Positions 4,646 to 5,929 of a stretch of 5,929 nucleotides of DNA are shown here, piece after piece. The stretch is from JANRKT01 sp033763355 (GTDB lineage Bacteria > Bacteroidota > Bacteroidia > Chitinophagales > Chitinophagaceae), in the NCBI GenBank assembly GCA_033763355.1, contig JANRKT010000171.1, positions 1-5,929 of the forward strand, read 5' to 3'. The notes beneath the pieces are model-generated. The model saw only the letters and a list, made by a program, of their open reading frames with translations, made no database searches and was not told where the DNA came from. Position 1 is the stretch's first letter. Each line of letters begins with the position of its first letter. The translations under genes and the position numbers were made by a program.

Positions 4646-5929
4646 TTATAGCTTCGCACCAAACGATACAAAGAATGTCCTTCCATCAGCAGGTAATGCT
4701 CCCGGGCCGGGATAACCCCCTGCACGGCGTGTAAAATATCTTTCGTCACCAAGGTTATTAATACCCGCTTTTATATTCAAACCTTTCGAAAACTTATAAG
4801 TCGCCGTTAGATCTGTTACGGTATAAGAAGGGATCAATCCATTGTTCCCGTTTGCAGTTGCCGTTACTGTGTTGTTCGCATCGCTGAATGTTGCACTCAC
4901 ATAACTTACCTGTAATGTAAGTAAAAATCCTTTTACCCCGCCTGAAATACCGCTGCGGAAAATATTCTCAGGTGCATTCTCCACTTTCTTTCCTTTAGTG
5001 CCCGCATCCTTATGGTTGCTGCTGTAGCGTGCATTGGTATAAGCATAAGACCCGAATACAATAAGATTTGATTTTTTATTGTTGCTGAGGGCCCTGGTGG
5101 CATTGAATTCAGCATAACCCTCAACCCCTTTGCTGCTGCTGTTGCCCACATTGGTAATAAGCCTGTAAGAAGGCGTGCCTGATACTGTTACTGTGCCAAT
5201 GCGGTTATTGTATTGAAGATAATAGCCGCTCACATCAAACTGCAGGAAATCTTTTACTCTTCCGCGGTAGCCAAAATCCATGTTGTATCCTTTGGAATCT
5301 TTTAAATCAGGATCCACCACATCAGTTGTTGGCGGGGCCTGCAGGTTCGCAAATTGTATGGGGCGGTAAGCCTGTGTAATATTTCCATAAAACTCTGTGT
5401 GAGGGGTTACATGATATTCGGCCCCGATGCCGCCCAGCACAAAACTTCTTTTGCGGGTAACATTTTGCAGTAGAATTTCTGCGCCGCCTGAAGTATAGCC
5501 GTTTCTTCCGGAAGCGGCGCCTTCCAGCCATTCGTAACGGATACCGGGAATAACAATGAACTTTTCGCTGATGCGGAAGATGTTTTCAACAAATGCCGCT
5601 GCATTCTTTGAATCAAATTCAATATCCCTCGGGTAATTGCCAATAACAGTTGCATCATAGCCGGAGCCTGTTGTTCCCTTTCCATCAGCACGCCGGTGTG
5701 TTGTGCCGGTATATAAACGGATGCCGCCTGAAAATGTATTATCCATTTTACCAATCCGGTAGTCTGTAATGATGCGGCTTTCCACACAGTAGTTCCGGTA
5801 GTTGTCAATTTGTACTGTACGGTTGTTATAATCAAGTGTGGCAGCATTGATGCTGTCTTTTGTTGTGATGGACTGCAAAAAGCCCACGCTGCTCCTGTTA
5901 CCTATGGTAGCAAAAAGCTTTGTATTCCA
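4646..5929 (-). CDS. TonB-dependent receptor, FecA-like, C-terminal part
   Basis: The last 427 residues of an outer-membrane receptor, open at the right edge; the signal peptide, plug and first barrel strands (roughly 300-400 residues for this family) are missing. The visible part alternates aromatic beta-strands and polar loops. Family marks are TQAYRPIQFANLQ (about visible residues 185-197), VDPDLKDSKGYNMDFGYRGR (205-224) and the C-terminal NLGDERYFTRR...GGYPGPGALPADGRTFFVSF (392-424). They resemble FecA-type receptors that import ferric citrate or related ferric chelates with TonB. The exact ligand cannot be read from this part, and a hydroxamate or other siderophore is also possible. The frame is open from the window edge; a GTG at 5887 is an internal valine, not a start. 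The small conserved gene follows after 64 bases. Confidence 0.9.
   Translation of the reverse strand, partial: WNTKLFATIGNRSSVGFLQSITTKDSINAATLDYNNRTVQIDNYRNYCVESRIITDYRIGKMDNTFSGGIRLYTGTTHRRADGKGTTGSGYDATVIGNYPRDIEFDSKNAAAFVENIFRISEKFIVIPGIRYEWLEGAASGRNGYTSGGAEILLQNVTRKRSFVLGGIGAEYHVTPHTEFYGNITQAYRPIQFANLQAPPTTDVVDPDLKDSKGYNMDFGYRGRVKDFLQFDVSGYYLQYNNRIGTVTVSGTPSYRLITNVGNSSSKGVEGYAEFNATRALSNNKKSNLIVFGSYAYTNARYSSNHKDAGTKGKKVENAPENIFRSGISGGVKGFLLTLQVSYVSATFSDANNTVTATANGNNGLIPSYTVTDLTATYKFSKGLNIKAGINNLGDERYFTRRAGGYPGPGALPADGRTFFVSFGAKL

Noticed and set aside
5407..5847. Minus-strand reading frame of 146 codons
   Set aside because: It lies inside the FecA-like receptor gene in another frame, and the receptor frame carries all the family motifs.
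1..5929. CRISPR arrays, insertion sequences, tRNA or rRNA genes, attachment sites
   Set aside because: I looked on both strands and saw no regularly spaced repeats, transposase motifs, terminal inverted repeats or tRNA-like cloverleaf sequence.

Overview
The window looks like a chromosomal segment of a Bacteroidota bacterium, probably from the Chitinophagaceae or a nearby family. The basis is: an isoleucyl-tRNA synthetase of the Bacteroidota/eukaryote-like type; an HmuY-like lipoprotein translationally coupled to an HmuR-like TonB-dependent receptor; a FecA-like receptor with the C-terminal signature common in this phylum; promoter boxes of the TAnnTTTG kind; and A-rich leaders instead of strong Shine-Dalgarno sites. 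The family assignment is inference, because no rRNA or marker tree is available.

All four long genes, and one short one, lie on the minus strand. In transcription order (from high to low coordinates): the C-terminal 427 residues of a FecA-like outer-membrane receptor (4646-5929, N-terminus outside the window); a 94-residue conserved small protein (4297-4581); a complete 711-residue HmuR-like TonB-dependent receptor (2013-4148); a 216-residue HmuY-like lipoprotein (1366-2016) whose start overlaps the receptor stop as ATGA; and a strong hairpin terminator (1306-1336). After a 0.7 kb gap comes the first 214 codons of ileS (1-642), with its own promoter box.

The gap (643-1365) is not empty. It holds a possible plus-strand unit: candidate promoter elements (922-956), a 56-codon basic reading frame (990-1160) and a good plus-strand terminator (1232-1264). 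That terminator sits face to face with the minus-strand one.

The minus-strand cluster reads as iron or metal-chelate acquisition. FecA-like receptors usually import ferric citrate or siderophores. HmuR/HmuY pairs usually capture haem at the cell surface and pass it through the TonB-dependent channel. Here, however, the mature HmuY-like protein contains no histidine and no methionine, and the receptor has no histidine between its FKAP and NLKPE motifs. Classical haem ligation is therefore doubtful and another ligand is possible.

The other main point is that the IleRS carries GIHH where class I synthetases have HIGH. This altered motif is associated with very strong mupirocin resistance in IleRS2-type enzymes.
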